From Firmicutes bacterium UBA1393 (GTDB lineage Bacteria > Bacillota > DTU025): a stretch of 9,390 nucleotides of DNA. The stretch spans positions 1 through 9,390 of the forward strand of contig DBQN01000078.1 in NCBI GenBank assembly GCA_002305255.1, in the 5' to 3' direction. The translations under genes were made by a program, and so were the position numbers. The first letter of the stretch is position 1. Each line of letters starts with the position of its first letter. This document shows positions 6,886 to 9,390 of this stretch, piece after piece. Under the pieces are notes generated by a model that did not search any database, had not been told where the DNA came from, and was given only the letters and a program-made list of their open reading frames with translations.

Positions 6886-7737
6886 ATGAGCACAGGAAGC
6901 CCACTCGTCCGCCGATTCGCGCGCCACGCGCCCGGCATCATCAACGACCTATTGAAACTCGTTGTCGTGCTGGCGTTCGTGTTCCCGTTCTACTGGATGT
7001 TCGTGACGTCGGTGAAGCCCTATGCTGAGACCATAGCGTTCCCGCCGACGTTGTGGCCCAAGCACTTCACCCTGGAATCCTACAGATCAAGCCTTACCAA
7101 GCTGAACCTACTGACGTATCTGAGAAACAGCGTGATTATCACCCTGTCTATCGCAGTGCTGCAGGTGATCGTGATGGTGCCTGCCGCGTACGCCTTCGCC
7201 AGGTACAACTTCTTCGGCAAAGGTCTTCTATTCGGCATGGTGCTGGTGGCGTTCATGATACCTGGGCAGATCACGTTCATCACCACATACATTCAGATGG
7301 CCCGATGGAGACTTCTGCTGACTCTGTTGCCGCAGATAATCCCCTTCGGGGCTAACGCGTTCGGCATATTCCTGCTCCGGCAAGCTTTCATGCAGGTTCC
7401 CGATGAGATCATCGAGTCAGCCAAGCTCGACAATGCCGGAGAGTTCAGAACCATGACCAAGATCCTGCTTCCCATGTGCAAGTCGACACTGAGCACCATC
7501 GTGATGTTCAGCGTTGTTAGCCACTGGAACTCCTACTTCTGGCCGCTGGTCATGACAGACGCCGAGTCGGTGAGGCCATTGACGATTGCCATCGAACGGC
7601 TGCGAGACGTGGAGTACGGCATCAACTGGAGCTCGATCATGGCAGGGAACGCCCTGCTGGTGATACCGATCATCATCATGTTCGTGCTAGCGCGAAAGCG
7701 CGTAATCGAAGGCTTCGCGTACAAGGGGGTGAAGTAG
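6886..7737 (+). CDS. ABC sugar importer permease, MalG/UgpE type
   Basis: This 283-residue membrane protein is the second channel subunit. It has an N-terminal membrane segment at about 22-41 ending in FPFYWMFVTSVKP, and further segments near 82-104, 114-137, 145-165, 200-222 and 251-269. The EAA-like loop IIESAKLDNAGEFRTMTKILLP (175-196) would dock on the ATPase. SHWNSYFWPLV (212-222) is the usual MalG/UgpE pattern. Translation is well supported by AAAGGAGG at 6872-6879, 6 nt before ATG 6886 and immediately after the upstream stop. The lengths and motifs of the two permeases indicate a complete, undamaged importer. Confidence 0.95.
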   Translation: MSTGSPLVRRFARHAPGIINDLLKLVVVLAFVFPFYWMFVTSVKPYAETIAFPPTLWPKHFTLESYRSSLTKLNLLTYLRNSVIITLSIAVLQVIVMVPAAYAFARYNFFGKGLLFGMVLVAFMIPGQITFITTYIQMARWRLLLTLLPQIIPFGANAFGIFLLRQAFMQVPDEIIESAKLDNAGEFRTMTKILLPMCKSTLSTIVMFSVVSHWNSYFWPLVMTDAESVRPLTIAIERLRDVEYGINWSSIMAGNALLVIPIIIMFVLARKRVIEGFAYKGVK

Positions 7738-7834
7738 ACCTGGCAAAGAGGGTGATGGAACCACATCCCCACTGTTCCGTGCTTATCCGCGTCTACCAGG
7801 GCACCAAACTGACCAGCGAGAGGAGTATAGCGCA
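7738..7834 (+). other. 97-nt gap between permease and binding-protein genes
   Basis: This is the longest gap inside the transporter cluster. It contains two modest inverted repeats: GGAAC (7756-7760) with GTTCC (7774-7778), and CCTGG (7739-7743) with CCAGG (7795-7799), which could nest. A ribosome site AGGAG at 7821-7825 serves the next gene. Such gaps often hold RNA processing or stability elements that let the binding protein be made in excess, but I see no definite promoter or terminator. Confidence 0.3.
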
Positions 7835-9142
7835 ATGAAAACAAGAAGGATCATCTCTCTGCTACTGCTAGTCGTAGTGGCCACCTGGGCCGGGGTTGTC
7901 AGCGCCCAGGCCGTGCCGCCCAAAGTAACCGGTCCCGTGAAGATCACCGTGTGGCACACCAGGGCCGCAGGCGCCAACGGCGACCAGATCGCCGGCGCAG
8001 TCGCTCAGTTCAACGCCACTAACAAGCTTGGCATTACCGTTGAAGAAGTCTACCAGGGCAGCTACGAAGTTACACTGGCCAAGACCATGCAGGCCGTCGC
8101 GGCCGGCACCAACCCTCAGATGGTAGTTCTCGAGCGCGCAGCCGGCGTGCCCGTCCTCGCTGAGCAGGGTGTTCTGCTCGACATGATGCCTTACATCAAG
8201 CGCGATGGTTTCGACATCGACAACATCGTTCCCGTGTTCAAGGGCTACTCGATATACAAGGACCAGTTCATATCGATGCCGTATATCCGCTCAACGCCTC
8301 TCTTCTACTACAACAAGGATCTGTTCGCGAAGGCAGGCTACACTGAGGCTCCCAAGACCATCGCCGAACTCATCGACGCCGGCAAGAAGGTCACCGTGGT
8401 GAGCAAGGGCGAGACCCTCGTGTACGGTTTCGAGATGATGAACGACCCCGCATGGTTCATCCAGAACATGCTTGTACAGATGGGCAGCAACCTGTTCAGC
8501 GCTGACGGCAAGAGCGTGCCCTGCCTCAAGGATGGCACGATGCTCAAGGCCCTCTCAGCCTGGAGAGAATGGGTCGATGCCGGATGGTGCACCGCTCCTA
8601 CAGTCACCAAGGCTGAGAGCGTCATGAAGGACCTGTTCAACCAGGGCAAGATAGCTTCCTACTTCGCCAGCTCTGGCGGAATGACCAACATTCTGAACAG
8701 CGCCAAGGCGGCAGGCATCAAGGTCGGCGTGGCCTTCCTGCCCACCTGGGATAAGCCCTCTGCGCCAGTCGGCGGCGGCAACATGGCGATCATCGCCAAG
8801 AACAACACGCCTCAGCAGCTGGCGGCTGCATGGGAGTTCATGAAGTTCCTCATGTCGGATGAGCAGGTCGCGCAGAACGCAGCTGACACCGGCTATCTGC
8901 CCGTAACCTTCTCTTCGGCCAAGGCCAAGGTCCTCCAGGATCTGTGGAAGGCCCAGCCCGAGTACAAGGTGGCCTTCGATCAGCTGGCCATCGCCCAGGA
9001 GATGCCCTGGTCGGCCCAGAGCTCAGAGTTCATCGCAGTCATGAAGACTGTCTGCTCCGAGCTGATCATGGACCGCAGCATCACCCCCCAGCAGGCCGTC
9101 AAGTCTCTCGAGGCCGAGGCCGCGGTGATCTTCCCTCGCTAG
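7835..9142 (+). CDS. Secreted ABC transporter solute-binding protein, family 1 (UgpB-like)
   Basis: This 435-residue protein captures the ligand outside the membrane and delivers it to the two permeases. The N-terminus has basic residues, a hydrophobic core and an AXA-type cleavage site (VVSA-QA, after residue 24 or 26), a sec signal peptide. There is no Cys near the cleavage site, so it is not a lipoprotein. The mature protein begins with KITVWHTR (36-43). It shows the usual YYNKDLF (158-164), GKIASYFASSGG (271-282), GGGNMAIIAKN (313-323) and DTGYLPVT (351-358); the last resembles the UgpB ligand-site region. I do not see an obvious counterpart of the C-terminal Arg that UgpB is reported to use for glycerol-3-phosphate, so ligand identity stays open. 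Cys230 and Cys252 could form a disulphide. AGGAG (7821-7825) lies 9 nt upstream of the ATG. Confidence 0.94.
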   Translation: MKTRRIISLLLLVVVATWAGVVSAQAVPPKVTGPVKITVWHTRAAGANGDQIAGAVAQFNATNKLGITVEEVYQGSYEVTLAKTMQAVAAGTNPQMVVLERAAGVPVLAEQGVLLDMMPYIKRDGFDIDNIVPVFKGYSIYKDQFISMPYIRSTPLFYYNKDLFAKAGYTEAPKTIAELIDAGKKVTVVSKGETLVYGFEMMNDPAWFIQNMLVQMGSNLFSADGKSVPCLKDGTMLKALSAWREWVDAGWCTAPTVTKAESVMKDLFNQGKIASYFASSGGMTNILNSAKAAGIKVGVAFLPTWDKPSAPVGGGNMAIIAKNNTPQQLAAAWEFMKFLMSDEQVAQNAADTGYLPVTFSSAKAKVLQDLWKAQPEYKVAFDQLAIAQEMPWSAQSSEFIAVMKTVCSELIMDRSITPQQAVKSLEAEAAVIFPR

Positions 9143-9191
9143 CCTCAGCTGCCGGCGAGACAAACGACCACTCATAGCTCATAGTGAGATC

Positions 9192-9226
9192 GAGTTTGGG
9201 CTGCTGGCATACGGCAGCCCAAACTC
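9192..9226 (+). terminator. Strong stem-loop between binding-protein and PHP-domain genes (terminator-like, no U-tract)
   Basis: GAGTTTGGGCTGC at 9192-9204 is the exact reverse complement of GCAGCCCAAACTC at 9214-9226. A G-U and a G-C pair extend the stem to about 15 bp around a GCATA loop. It begins 49 nt after the binding-protein stop and ends 9 nt before the AAGGAGG of the next gene. No run of T follows the stem, so it is not a textbook intrinsic terminator. It may partially terminate transcription, block 3' decay of the binding-protein message, or tune expression of the downstream gene. Confidence 0.45.
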
Positions 9227-9250
9227 TCGGATGTGAAGGAGGCACGCCCC

Positions 9251-9390
9251 ATGACCACTACGGTGAAGAGGAGAACGGCGCTCGTGGCGCTGTGCTTCGT
9301 GGCGCTAGTGATGCTGGCTTCAGTGGCGTCGGCGCAGGAGCTGTTCATCCTCAAGGGCGACCTGCATTGCCACAGCTCCTACAGTCACGA
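9251..9390 (+). CDS. Exported PHP-domain metal-dependent hydrolase (5' part only; CehA/McbA-like?)
   Basis: The reading frame runs from ATG 9251 to the window end, 46 codons plus two bases, without a stop. AAGGAGG at 9236-9242 lies 8 nt upstream. Residues 1-28 form a sec signal peptide: KRR, a hydrophobic core of about 18 residues, then SVASA before QE. The mature start LFILKGDLHCHSSYSH (31-46) holds the first metal-binding motif of PHP phosphoesterases, Asp37-Leu-His39-Cys-His41-Ser. PHP enzymes use a two- or three-metal centre to cleave phosphate esters; secreted members of the CehA/McbA type hydrolyse other esters. Because it is exported and follows an importer, it could release the imported ligand outside the cell. 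Without the rest of the protein, the family is likely but the reaction is unknown. Confidence 0.8.
   Translation, partial: MTTTVKRRTALVALCFVALVMLASVASAQELFILKGDLHCHSSYSH

Overview
This is a bacterial chromosomal segment that is G+C-rich by eye. It reads almost entirely on the + strand as one catabolic-plus-transport locus. Strong AGGAGG-type ribosome binding sites, a TTG and a GTG start, tight gene spacing and sec-type signal peptides are visible. The lineage cannot be fixed from the sequence. The mix of a SorC regulator, an AraM-like dehydrogenase, an AraB-like kinase and a Ugp-type importer resembles sugar loci of anaerobic Bacillota and of Thermotoga-like bacteria. The binding protein has an ordinary signal peptide rather than a lipobox, which would fit a two-membrane cell envelope. 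This is inference at low confidence. I see no tRNA, rRNA, CRISPR or mobile element.

Layout. Positions 1-160 form a leader that carries a perfect inverted repeat, the candidate operator O1 (104-132). Next come a SorC/DeoR-type regulator (161-1105), an RpiB/LacAB-fold sugar-phosphate isomerase (1120-1581), a 143-nt gap with a degenerate 12-bp repeat and a possible 14-codon ORF, an AraM/glycerol-1-phosphate-dehydrogenase-like metal alcohol dehydrogenase (1725-3095), and an AraB-like FGGY pentulose kinase (3100-4821). A second promoter region (4822-4916) repeats the same operator architecture (O2, 4826-4854). It precedes a complete CUT1/Ugp-type ABC importer: ATPase (4917-5969), two permeases (5969-6871 and 6886-7737) and a secreted solute-binding protein (7835-9142). 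After a strong hairpin (9192-9226), the window ends inside a gene for an exported PHP-domain hydrolase (9251 onward).

How the parts may work together. The regulator probably controls its own operon and the transporter through O1 and O2, which share half-sites and the same 21-bp half-site phasing. An extracellular PHP enzyme could release a ligand, the ABC system would import it, and kinase, dehydrogenase and isomerase would turn it into a central-pathway sugar phosphate. The kinase and dehydrogenase look like arabinose-locus enzymes, but no AraA (isomerase) or AraD (epimerase) is present. The isomerase keeps the catalytic Cys of RpiB but lacks the usual His and Arg residues of the RpiB active site. 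I therefore infer a polyol, tetrose or pentose derivative rather than ordinary L-arabinose or D-ribose. The substrate is not proven by anything in the sequence.
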